From NCBI GenBank assembly GCA_001626765.1, contig LUOO01000045.1, positions 48,071-112,070 on the forward strand: a stretch of 64,000 bases of DNA. Direction: 5' to 3'. A program made the position numbers and the translations under genes. Each line of letters starts with the position of its first letter. Position 1 is the stretch's first letter. Origin of the DNA: Maritimibacter sp. REDSEA-S28_B5. Lineage in GTDB: Bacteria; Pseudomonadota; Alphaproteobacteria; Rhodobacterales; Rhodobacteraceae. The notes below the pieces were generated by a model. The model saw nothing but the letters and a program-made list of their open reading frames with translations. It had not been told where the DNA came from and searched no databases. Positions 51,300 through 59,427 of the stretch are shown here, piece by piece.

Positions 51300-53774
51300 A
51301 TGTCCAGACAGAAACTCGTCATCGTGGGCAATGGCATGGCACCGGGCCGAATGCTCGATCATCTTTTCGATATCGACGCGGGCGCCTATGACGTCACCAT
51401 CTTCAACGCCGAACCGCGCGTGAACTACGACCGGATCATGTTGTCGCCCGTGCTGTCCGGCGAGAAGAGCTTCGAGGACATCGTGATCCACGACGATGCC
51501 TGGTATGCCGGCCACGCAATCACGCTGCACCGGGGGCACAAGGTCGCCCGGATCGACCGTGACGCGAAGACCGTCACCTCGGCAGGTGGCATCACGGCCG
51601 CCTACGACAAGCTCGTCATCGCCACGGGGTCGGACCCCTTCATCATCCCGGTGCCCGGCCACCAGTTGCCCGGTGTGCTCGCCTACCGCGATCTGGATGA
51701 CGTGGAGCGGATGAAAGCCGCTGCCGCCAAAGGAGGCCGGGCCGTGGTCATCGGCGGCGGGCTTCTGGGGCTCGAGGCTGCCGCTGGCCTCAAGGCACAG
51801 GGGATGGAGGTCACGGTCCTCCACCTCATGCCGACGCTTCTGGAGCGCCAGCTCGACCCGGCGGCGGGCTACCTCTTGCAGAAGGAACTCGAGGGCCGCG
51901 GCATCGACATCCGCTGCAAGGCAAACACGAAACAGATCCTCGGCACCGATGCGGTCGAGGGCGTCGAGCTCGATGACGGCACGCTGATCGAGGCGTCCGT
52001 CGTGGTCATGGCCGTGGGTATCCGCCCCAATGTGGCGCTGGCGAAAGAGGCCGGCCTGAGCGTCGAGCGTGGCATCGTCACCGACGCCGCGATGCGCACT
52101 TCGGACCCCGACATCCTGTCGGTGGGCGAATGTGTTCAGGTCGATGGCCGGGTCTATGGCCTTGTCGCGCCCCTCTACCAGATGGCGCGGGTTGCGGCGC
52201 AAACGCTGACGGGGACCGAGGCCGGTTTCAGCCACACCGAGACGCCGACCAAGCTCAAGGTAACGGGGATCAATCTCTACTCTGTCGGCACCTTCGACGA
52301 CGGCCCCGGCTACGAGGACGTGGTCCTGCGCGATGCGGCGCGCGGCAGCTACAAGCGCGTGATTCTGAAGGACAACCACGTCATCGGCGCGGTTCTCTAC
52401 GGCGATGTCGCCGACGGCGGCTGGTACAACGAGATGCTCAAGTCCGGCGAGGACGTAAGCGGCTTTCGCGACACACTCATCTTCGGCCAGAACCATCAGG
52501 GCGGCGGCGCGATCGATCCGCTGGCCGCCGTCGCGAACCTGCCTGACGATGCCGAAATCTGCGGCTGCAACGGCATCTGCAAGGGCCAGATCGTGACCGC
52601 GATCAATGACAAGGGCCTGACCTCGTTGGCAGAGGTCCGCGCGCATACCAAGGCGTCGGCGTCCTGCGGGACCTGCACCAACCTTGTCGAGAACCTCATG
52701 GCGCTGACGCTGGGTGACGCGGTGCAATCCGCCCCCGAGGGCCTGTGCGGCTGCACCCACCATACCCACGGCGACGTGCGCCGCCTGATCCGCGCGATGG
52801 AGCTGAAGTCGATCCCCGCCGTGATGCAGGCGCTCGAATGGACCACGCCCGAGGGCTGCGCGAAATGCCGTCCGGCGCTCAATTACTACCTCGTCGCGGA
52901 CTGGCCGGGAGAATACGAGGATCACCAGCAATCGCGTTTCATCAACGAACGCGTCCACGCCAACATCCAGAAGGACGGCACCTATTCGGTCGTGCCGCGG
53001 ATGCTCGGCGGCCTTACGACCCCCGACCAGCTTCGCGCAATCGCCGACATCGCGGACCGTTATGACATTCCGACCGTCAAGGTCACGGGTGGCCAGCGCA
53101 TCGACCTTCTGGGCGTCAGGAAAGAGGACCTGATCCCCGTGTGGAAGGATCTGGGCGACGCCGGGATGATCTCGGGCGCGGCATATGCCAAGGGTCTGCG
53201 CACGGTAAAGACCTGTGTCGGCAAGGACTGGTGCCGCTTCGGGACGCAGGACAGCATGGGGCTGGGCATCAAGCTCGAGAAATATCTCTGGGGCGCGTGG
53301 TCGCCCGCGAAACTGAAGCTCGCCGTCACTGGCTGCCCGCGCAATTGTGCCGAGGCGACCTGCAAGGACATCGGCGTCATCTGCGTCGATAGCGGGTTCC
53401 AGATCGTCTATGGCGGTGCCGCTGGCCTGCACATTCAGGGCACGACCGAGCTTGGCACGGTCAAGACCGAGGAGGAGGTGATCGAGGTCATCGGCGCGCT
53501 CACGCAATACTACCGCGAGAGCGGCTTCTACCTCGAACGTATCTACAAATGGGCCGACCGCGTGGGATACGACCACATCAGGTCGGTGGTGCTCGACGAC
53601 TTGGACGAGCGCCGCGCGCTGGCGGAACGCTTCGCCTTTTCGCAGACATTTGCCCAGATCGACCCCTGGGCCGAGCGCGTAGCCGGGGCCGAGGCACACG
53701 AGTTTGCACCCCTCGCCGTCATCGACGCCCCCGAGGGCGCATCCACCAAGACCGTCATGGAGCCCGCCGAATGA
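51300..53774 (+). CDS. nirB: nitrite reductase (NAD(P)H) large subunit
   Basis: Reduces nitrite to ammonium in the cytoplasm. 824 residues in the canonical order: FAD/NAD oxidoreductase (KLVIVGNGMAPGRMLDHLFD; AVVIGGGLLGLEAAAGLKAQ), a BFD-type [2Fe-2S] domain (CGCNGICKGQI, SCGTCTNLVEN), and the siroheme/[4Fe-4S] reductase (TCVGKDWCRFGTQDS; LAVTGCPRNCAEATCKDIG). ATG 51300 starts the conserved N-terminus; the frame is open 127 codons further but unconserved. ATGA overlap with nirD. Confidence 0.95.
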   Translation: MSRQKLVIVGNGMAPGRMLDHLFDIDAGAYDVTIFNAEPRVNYDRIMLSPVLSGEKSFEDIVIHDDAWYAGHAITLHRGHKVARIDRDAKTVTSAGGITAAYDKLVIATGSDPFIIPVPGHQLPGVLAYRDLDDVERMKAAAAKGGRAVVIGGGLLGLEAAAGLKAQGMEVTVLHLMPTLLERQLDPAAGYLLQKELEGRGIDIRCKANTKQILGTDAVEGVELDDGTLIEASVVVMAVGIRPNVALAKEAGLSVERGIVTDAAMRTSDPDILSVGECVQVDGRVYGLVAPLYQMARVAAQTLTGTEAGFSHTETPTKLKVTGINLYSVGTFDDGPGYEDVVLRDAARGSYKRVILKDNHVIGAVLYGDVADGGWYNEMLKSGEDVSGFRDTLIFGQNHQGGGAIDPLAAVANLPDDAEICGCNGICKGQIVTAINDKGLTSLAEVRAHTKASASCGTCTNLVENLMALTLGDAVQSAPEGLCGCTHHTHGDVRRLIRAMELKSIPAVMQALEWTTPEGCAKCRPALNYYLVADWPGEYEDHQQSRFINERVHANIQKDGTYSVVPRMLGGLTTPDQLRAIADIADRYDIPTVKVTGGQRIDLLGVRKEDLIPVWKDLGDAGMISGAAYAKGLRTVKTCVGKDWCRFGTQDSMGLGIKLEKYLWGAWSPAKLKLAVTGCPRNCAEATCKDIGVICVDSGFQIVYGGAAGLHIQGTTELGTVKTEEEVIEVIGALTQYYRESGFYLERIYKWADRVGYDHIRSVVLDDLDERRALAERFAFSQTFAQIDPWAERVAGAEAHEFAPLAVIDAPEGASTKTVMEPAE

Positions 53775-54106
53775 ACGTCCAGCTTGCCAAAACCGACCTT
53801 GACTGGCGCCACATCGGCACCATCGACGACATCAAGCCGCAGGGCGCCCGCAAGGTCCGCTGGGGCGACATGACCATCGCGGTGTTTCGCACCGGCGCCG
53901 ACGCGATCTTTGCGCTCGAGGACCGCTGCCCGCACAAGAACGGACCGCTGTCGGAGGGGATCGTGCATGACGGCTGTGTCACCTGCCCGCTGCACAACTG
54001 GGTCATCCGCCTCGAAGACGGCACCGCGCAGGGCGCGGACGAGGGGTCGACCCGGAGCTATCCGGTCCGGATCGACGGGCGGGACATCTACATCAGCCTG
54101 GGTTAA
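53771..54106 (+). CDS. nirD: nitrite reductase (NAD(P)H) small subunit
   Basis: 111 residues, Rieske-type fold (NirD). It keeps the cluster ligand pattern: CPHKNGPLSEG and TCPLHNWVIRL. It partners NirB. Coupled by ATGA. A shared bidirectional terminator separates it from the convergent efp. Confidence 0.95.
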   Translation: MNVQLAKTDLDWRHIGTIDDIKPQGARKVRWGDMTIAVFRTGADAIFALEDRCPHKNGPLSEGIVHDGCVTCPLHNWVIRLEDGTAQGADEGSTRSYPVRIDGRDIYISLG

Positions 54107-54127
54107 CCCCTGTCCCGGCTGATAACG

Positions 54128-54156
54128 AAACGGGCGACCCATAGGCCGCCCGTTTT
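54128..54156. terminator. bidirectional terminator between nirD and efp
   Basis: AAACGGGCG / CGCCCGTTT inverted repeat with a 10-nt loop and A/T flanks on both sides, in the 70-nt gap between convergent genes. Confidence 0.8.
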
Positions 54157-54178
54157 GCGTATCCGTGGTGCAGGACGA

Positions 54179-54745
54179 TCAGTCCTTGGCACGTTCCACA
54201 TAGCTGTTGTCGGCGGTGTTGATCACCACGCGGGTGCCCACGCCGATATGCGGCGGCACCATGACCCGCACGCCCACGTTGGTCATCGCGGGCTTGTAGG
54301 AGGACGACGCGGTCTGGCCCTTGACCACCGGTTCGGTCTCGGTGATTTCGACCGTCGTTTTCTGCGGCAGTTCCACTGAAATTGCGGCGCCTTCGAAGGT
54401 CTGCAGGAACACGCGCATACCGGGTTCGAGAAATGCGGCAGCGTCCCCGATCACATCGGCCGGGGCGGCAACCTGATCGTAGGTCTCGGGGTTCATGAAA
54501 TGATAGCCCTCGGGATCGTCATAAAGGAAATCCCACTCGCGCTCGTCCACATCGGCCTTTTCCACCTGTTCGGTGGTTTTCCAGCGGGCCGACACCTTCA
54601 CCCCGTCGTCGATCCGGCGCAGGTCGGCCGAGGTCGTCGGCGTGCCCTTGCCGGGGTGAAAGTTCTCGGCCTTGAGAACGACACAGAGCCGACCGTCGAT
54701 ATCGACGACGTTGCCCTTGCGAAGAGAGGAAGCGATGACTTTCAC
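54179..54745 (-). CDS. efp: translation elongation factor P
   Basis: 188 residues, three beta-barrel domains. EF-P relieves ribosome stalling at polyproline. The modified Lys lies in the loop [19 protein letters not shown] (residue about 33). The GTG start at 54745 encodes [12 protein letters not shown]. Divergent from epmA, whose product lysylates this Lys. Confidence 0.96.
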   Translation of the reverse strand: MKVIASSLRKGNVVDIDGRLCVVLKAENFHPGKGTPTTSADLRRIDDGVKVSARWKTTEQVEKADVDEREWDFLYDDPEGYHFMNPETYDQVAAPADVIGDAAAFLEPGMRVFLQTFEGAAISVELPQKTTVEITETEPVVKGQTASSSYKPAMTNVGVRVMVPPHIGVGTRVVINTADNSYVERAKD

Positions 54746-54842
54746 CGGATGATCCTTTGACGTATGCGGGACGCGAAAAGCCCCCGTTCGGCGCTAGGCC
54801 CTAGCCCATCGGCGCGCGAAAATCCAGTCACGAGGCACGAAA

Positions 54843-55880
54843 ATGTCCGAAAACCAGTGGTGGAGCCCGGAGCGACACGCCGACCGCCGCCCCATGCTGC
54901 TGGCACGCAACCGGGTGCAGGCGGCCATTCGCGGCTACCTGATCGGCGCCGGGTTCACCGAGGTCGATCCCCCTGCGCTGGTGGTGAGCCCGGGGAACGA
55001 GACGCATTTGCATGCCTTCGAGACGCAGGCCATCGGAAATGACGGCGTGGCGCGGCCCATGTATCTGCACACCTCGCCCGAGTTCGCGATGAAGAAACTG
55101 CTCGCCGCGGGCGAGGGGCGGATCGCGGCCTTCACCCATGTCTGGCGCAACCGTGAACGCGGCGCGCGCCACAGCCCCGAGTTCACCATGCTCGAATGGT
55201 ATCGGGCGGGCGAGGATTACGCGGTGCTCATGGACGACGTGGCCGCGATGATCCGTCTCGCCGCCGGGGTCGTGGGGGTGGACCTGCTGCGCCATGGCGA
55301 GGCGGTCTGCGACCCAGCCCTGCCCTACGAGCGCCTGTCCGTGGCCGAGGCCTTTGACCTCCACGCGGGCATCGACCTGCTGGCCACCGTTTCGGCCGAC
55401 GCCATCCCCGACCGCAACGCACTGGCCACTCAAACGGCGCGCGTCGGTGTTGCCTTTGGTCCCGACGAAAACTGGTCCGACATCTTTGCCCGCGTGCTGG
55501 CCGAACGGGTCGAGCCGCATCTGGGGCGTGAGAGGATCACGGTGCTCGACCGCTACCCCGCCTGCGAGGCAGCCCTTGCCCGCACCTGCGCCGACGACCC
55601 GCGCGAGGCGGAGCGGTTCGAGGTCTATGCCTGTGGCGTTGAACTGGCGAACGGGTTCGGGGAATTGACCGACCCGGTCGAACAACGCCGCCGCTTCATG
55701 GCCGACATGGACGAGAAGGAGCGCATCTACGGCACGCGTTATCCGCTCGACGAGGATTTCCTCGCGGCGCTGGCGATCATGCCGGACGCATCGGGTATCG
55801 CGATGGGCTTTGACCGGCTCGTGATGCTCGCCACCGGCGCGCCGAAGATCGACGACATCCTCTGGGTTCCGGTGAGCTAG
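54843..55880 (+). CDS. epmA: EF-P lysine aminoacylase
   Basis: 345 residues, class II LysRS-like paralogue without an anticodon-binding domain. Motif 2 is FTHVWRNRERGARHSPEFTM and motif 3 GIAMGFDRLVMLATGAPKID. It activates a beta-lysine type substrate and attaches it to EF-P Lys. The EpmB 2,3-aminomutase gene is not in the window. The gene pair efp/epmA is divergent with a 97-nt gap. Confidence 0.93.
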   Translation: MSENQWWSPERHADRRPMLLARNRVQAAIRGYLIGAGFTEVDPPALVVSPGNETHLHAFETQAIGNDGVARPMYLHTSPEFAMKKLLAAGEGRIAAFTHVWRNRERGARHSPEFTMLEWYRAGEDYAVLMDDVAAMIRLAAGVVGVDLLRHGEAVCDPALPYERLSVAEAFDLHAGIDLLATVSADAIPDRNALATQTARVGVAFGPDENWSDIFARVLAERVEPHLGRERITVLDRYPACEAALARTCADDPREAERFEVYACGVELANGFGELTDPVEQRRRFMADMDEKERIYGTRYPLDEDFLAALAIMPDASGIAMGFDRLVMLATGAPKIDDILWVPVS

Positions 55881-55883
55881 ACG

Positions 55884-57590
55884 CTATTTGCCCACGATCT
55901 TGGGCAGCTGCTCGACCTGCCAGCGGTCGAGGTCCTTCTGGTATTGATCGAGTTCCTCGTAGGGAATGAGGCTCGGGTGCAGCCGCGCGGTGTCGTCGCG
56001 TTCGGGGCCGTATTGCCAGCCGTTGAACAGCCGGTCGATGCTCCACGAGTCGTGTTCGACCATGGCGAGCGGCTCCAGATTGGCCTCGACCAGCTTGCGC
56101 AAATCGGCCTCTGACATGTTGGAATTTACCTTTTCGGTCAGCCCCAGCGCCTCGAGCTTGGTCTTGGCGTGATCGGCGGCGCGGCGGTTCGCGTTGCGGA
56201 AGTTCTCGTCCAGATCCTCCCACGGATTGGATTGCTTGGCATAGGTCGTATAGGCCTCGTGAAACCCCCGCGCGGCACGGTCGAGGCTGCCAAAGAGCAT
56301 GGTCGCGGTCAGCACCGGGCGGCGCGGCGCGCTTTCGACACCGGCGCGCGACAGGGTTTCCGCGATCTCGCTCTCATGCGCCCGTTCGATCCAGATCGGC
56401 GCACGCGGCACCCGCCCCTGATCCATCGCGCTTTCGAGCGCGAGCGCCCGCGTCAGGTCGCTCGCCTCGCCACTGGCGAGGAAAACGCCCATCAGCGGAG
56501 CCTCGTCCGAGGCGATGCGCAGCTCCGCCATCGGCGGCAGCACGCCGCCCGCCGCCCATTCATGCACGGCCCAGCGCACATAGCCCTGCACCGGCCCCAG
56601 AACGTCCCCGATCTGCGCGCGCACCCGGTTCATGTCGCGGGCAAAAACCGTGATGCGCGGCGGTCTCAGGCCCGGAAAAGGCGAGACCTTGACCAATTGC
56701 TCGGACAGTGCCGAGAGCGAGTCGCTCCAGCCGACAAAGACCCAATGCAGCCCCGCGTGGCCCGCGTTCTTGGCGTCCAGAAACAGGTTTCGCTTGTGGA
56801 AAAAGGTGCGCGCCGACAGTTCCTCGATATTGAAGGGCTCGAAACGGAACCGTTTGGACGAGGCGAAAAGCCCCTGCCGCACGATGAGTTGGCGTTTGAG
56901 CGACCGGCTCGTCACCCTCAGGAACACCCGCGTCGGGGTCTCGGGGTCAATGTCGCGGTCAAAGCGGGTGGGTTCGAAATCGCGAAACGTCTCGACGATG
57001 CGCAGAAGTTCGAGGTCCGAGGCAAAGACGACGATGGCGCGGGCCGCCATCATGCGAATGCGGCTCCACGACCGGCGGTCGTAGATGTCGCCCTGCATCA
57101 CGATCACGTCCTGCCCGAGGGTGCGTCGCACGGCGTCGGCGTCTTCGTCGGGCGGCACCATGATGGCCATGGGCACGCCCTCGTGGCGCAGGTCGCGGGC
57201 AAGCTCGGTCGCATAGGCGTCCCAGCCGAAGATCACGTAGTGATCGGAGAGCCTGCGCGCTTCGAAGGCCGTCAATAGCGGACGCCAAAGGCGCTCGGAC
57301 ACCGTGACCGCGTAGCCTGCCAGCGCCAGCGGAACCAGCAGCCGCGCCACCCCGATCATCCAGAGTGCCAGCGTGCTGCCCTGCCCGCCCAGATCGTCGG
57401 GGTCTTCAAGGATGAACATCCGCGCCGTCAGATAGGCGGCATCCGTGAGCATGAGCAGGAACTGTCCCGGCCCGGTCGCCTGCCCGAAGGGCATGACCAG
57501 GAGATAGCCCGCCACGCCCAGAAGCACCGCGAGACCCAGAAGCCATTGGGTCAGCGAAAGAAAGAACCGCCTGTCGCGTTGCGTGATCAT
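55884..57590 (-). CDS. membrane protein with two TrkA-N/RCK-like domains and a C-terminal RyR domain
   Basis: 568 residues. Two membrane helices (about 13-33 and 72-96) flank a loop with ATGPGQFLLMLTDAAYLTAR, a K+-channel-like layout. Two Rossmann-type TrkA-N/RCK-like folds follow (HYVIFGWDAYATELARDLRH from about 117; LHWVFVGWSDSLSALSEQLV from about 281). The C-terminus (about 505-564) is a RyR domain: VEHDSWSIDRLFNGWQYGPE and RLHPSLIPYEELDQYQKDLD fit its H-x-x-W, GW-x-YG, HP-x-L-x-PY pattern. Function is unknown; ligand-gated ion flux is an inference. Last gene of the 55.9-62.0 kb operon. Confidence 0.85.
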   Translation of the reverse strand: MITQRDRRFFLSLTQWLLGLAVLLGVAGYLLVMPFGQATGPGQFLLMLTDAAYLTARMFILEDPDDLGGQGSTLALWMIGVARLLVPLALAGYAVTVSERLWRPLLTAFEARRLSDHYVIFGWDAYATELARDLRHEGVPMAIMVPPDEDADAVRRTLGQDVIVMQGDIYDRRSWSRIRMMAARAIVVFASDLELLRIVETFRDFEPTRFDRDIDPETPTRVFLRVTSRSLKRQLIVRQGLFASSKRFRFEPFNIEELSARTFFHKRNLFLDAKNAGHAGLHWVFVGWSDSLSALSEQLVKVSPFPGLRPPRITVFARDMNRVRAQIGDVLGPVQGYVRWAVHEWAAGGVLPPMAELRIASDEAPLMGVFLASGEASDLTRALALESAMDQGRVPRAPIWIERAHESEIAETLSRAGVESAPRRPVLTATMLFGSLDRAARGFHEAYTTYAKQSNPWEDLDENFRNANRRAADHAKTKLEALGLTEKVNSNMSEADLRKLVEANLEPLAMVEHDSWSIDRLFNGWQYGPERDDTARLHPSLIPYEELDQYQKDLDRWQVEQLPKIVGK

Positions 57591-57599
57591 GTCCGGCCC

Positions 57600-58718
57600 C
57601 TATTCCGCCGCGATGTCGCGCAGTTCATCCATGAGCGTCGCCTGCCGCCCCAGGAAGGCGAGCGCGGCAAAGTCACTCAGGACCGCCGCGCGTCCCTCTT
57701 CGTTGGCCATGAGCGGGTCGTAGATCGCGCGGGCCGCGTCGGTGTCGCCCTTGAACATGAGCGCATGGGCCAGCGCACGGGTCGCGGCGGGACTGTCTGG
57801 CAGGAGGTCGAGCGCCGCGCGGGCCGCCGTTTCGGCTGCCTCGTCCTCGGAAACAAAGATGCCGTAGGTCGCCTGCCGCGCCAGGAGCTCGGCAAAGCTC
57901 GGGTCGGGATAAGCGGTGTCGCCCGCCAGCGCCCGCAGGTCGCGGGCGACGGCGATTGCCTGCGCAAAGGCGTCATAGGCAACCCTCAGATCGCCTCGCG
58001 TGCCCTCGAGCTGTCCCTGCGCGTTCAGGGCAAGGATGAGGTCGCGCTGCGCCACGGTCACGGCAGCCGGATCGTCACCAGCCTCCGTCAGAGCAGTCTC
58101 TGCGAGGTCTTGCGCCTCGCGGTAAGCGTCGCCTGCCGCCGTCACATCATCCGCCGCCAGGGCCGTGTCGCCAAGGCGGGCAAGAACGACGACCAGATCG
58201 TGCCGCCCCGCCGCACCTGCGCCGCGCAACGTCTCTGCCGCCTCGGTCAGCGCAGCGCGGATCGTGGCGCTGTCACCGTCCCGGCCCGCCACCGTGGCAA
58301 GGGTCGAAAGCGCCGAGGCGAATTGCAGCCTTGCGTCCGTGTCATCGGGCTGGCGCGCCGCGATGTCGCGGGCAAGGGTCACCCCCTCGTCCAGGTAGCC
58401 GCGCGCGGCCTCGCCCAGACCGGCAAGCCCCAGCGCCCGCCCCGCACGGATCACGGCGGCCTGCAGGGGCACCTGGCCACTATTGTCTGCCGCAGCGATG
58501 TCCCGCAGAAACCCGATCTGGCTGTCAAATGCCTCGCGGGCAGCTTCGACCTCACCCAGCCGTATCAGCGTCATGGCCTGCGCGCCCCAGGCGGTCGCCT
58601 GTTCGCGCATCCGCGTCGGGTTGCCGGGCTCGGCAGCGATCAGGGACTCGCCGATCACCAGACCGGCGGCGCGAGCATCGCGTGCGGCAGCGTCGTTCCC
58701 CGCCTCGGTCGCTACCAC
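57600..58718 (-). CDS. C-terminal fragment of TPR membrane protein
   Basis: 373-codon fragment in the third frame, beginning at about V-V-A-T-E-A-G. It contains helical TPR-like sequence with decaying similarity to the upstream array (AQAMTLIRLGEVEAAREAFD; ALMFKGDTDAARAIYDPLM). Ends YIAAE-type, RDIAAE and stop, 9 nt before the RyR gene start. The frame is open upstream to 58832, but that part is out-of-frame sequence of the neighbouring fragment. Confidence 0.6.
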   Translation of the reverse strand: MVATEAGNDAAARDARAAGLVIGESLIAAEPGNPTRMREQATAWGAQAMTLIRLGEVEAAREAFDSQIGFLRDIAAADNSGQVPLQAAVIRAGRALGLAGLGEAARGYLDEGVTLARDIAARQPDDTDARLQFASALSTLATVAGRDGDSATIRAALTEAAETLRGAGAAGRHDLVVVLARLGDTALAADDVTAAGDAYREAQDLAETALTEAGDDPAAVTVAQRDLILALNAQGQLEGTRGDLRVAYDAFAQAIAVARDLRALAGDTAYPDPSFAELLARQATYGIFVSEDEAAETAARAALDLLPDSPAATRALAHALMFKGDTDAARAIYDPLMANEEGRAAVLSDFAALAFLGRQATLMDELRDIAAE

Positions 58719-59415
58719 GGGCAAGCCGGTCGTAAGCGGCGGCGAGGTCGCGCTGCCAGCCCGCGTTGTCGGGCGCGCGTTCGACCAGGGCCGCGCGCAC
58801 CGCGACGCCCTCCTGTGCTGCCTCGAGCGCACCGATCAGATCGCCGGCGGCTTGTCTCGCCAATCCCACCCGTTCAAGCGAGACGGCAAAGTCCCGTTGC
58901 CAGTCCACATTCGCATCATCAAGCGCGGCAAGCTCGCGCCGCAGCGCAAGCCCGGCCTGATAGGCGTCGAGCGCCCCGCTCCCGTCGCCGAGCTCGCACC
59001 GGATGTCTCCCACCGCGTTCAGCGCCACCGACACGTCACGCTTCCAGACCGTGTTCTGCGGGTCGATGGCGGCGAGGTCCTGGCGGATCGCGAGGCTGCG
59101 TTCAAAATCCGCCGCCGCCGCATCGAGATCACCCAAGGCGTATGCCAGATCGCCCGATTTGTTCAGCGCCACAGCCAGGTCGCGCTGCCATTGGGTGTTC
59201 TCTGGGCTTGCCTCGGCCAGCGTCGTGGTGATGCCCAGTTGGCGTGCAAAGACGTCCCGCGCACCGTCGAGATCCGAGGTCGCGCGGCGCAGGTCGCCGA
59301 TCCGGCCCAGGGTCACAGCGAGGTCGCGCTGCCAGCCGCTGCTGGTCGGGTCACGTTCCAGAAGCGCCGTGCGGATGGTGAGCGCGATATCGAACGTGGC
59401 GAGGGCGGATTCCAC
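58552..59415 (-). CDS. middle fragment of TPR membrane protein
   Basis: 287-codon frame starting at GTG 59415 just after the amber codon, in the same frame as the first fragment. About five TPR units with the period ~48 and the hallmark WQRDL/WQRDFAVSLE (GWQRDLAVTLGRIGDLRRAT; QWQRDLAVALNKSGDLAYAL). Real homology ends near 58716; the last ~55 residues (Arg/Asp-rich) are frameshift product. Confidence 0.55.
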   Translation of the reverse strand: MESALATFDIALTIRTALLERDPTSSGWQRDLAVTLGRIGDLRRATSDLDGARDVFARQLGITTTLAEASPENTQWQRDLAVALNKSGDLAYALGDLDAAAADFERSLAIRQDLAAIDPQNTVWKRDVSVALNAVGDIRCELGDGSGALDAYQAGLALRRELAALDDANVDWQRDFAVSLERVGLARQAAGDLIGALEAAQEGVAVRAALVERAPDNAGWQRDLAAAYDRLARGSDRGGERRCRTRCSRRRSGDRRVPDRCRARQPDADARTGDRLGRAGHDADTAG

Positions 59416-59427
59416 ATCGCCCAGCGC

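Noticed and set aside
50901..53699. Very long open frame (about 930 codons) antisense to nirB
   Set aside because: Shadow of a GC-rich gene; no conserved motif, and low-complexity, Arg/His/Asp-rich translation.
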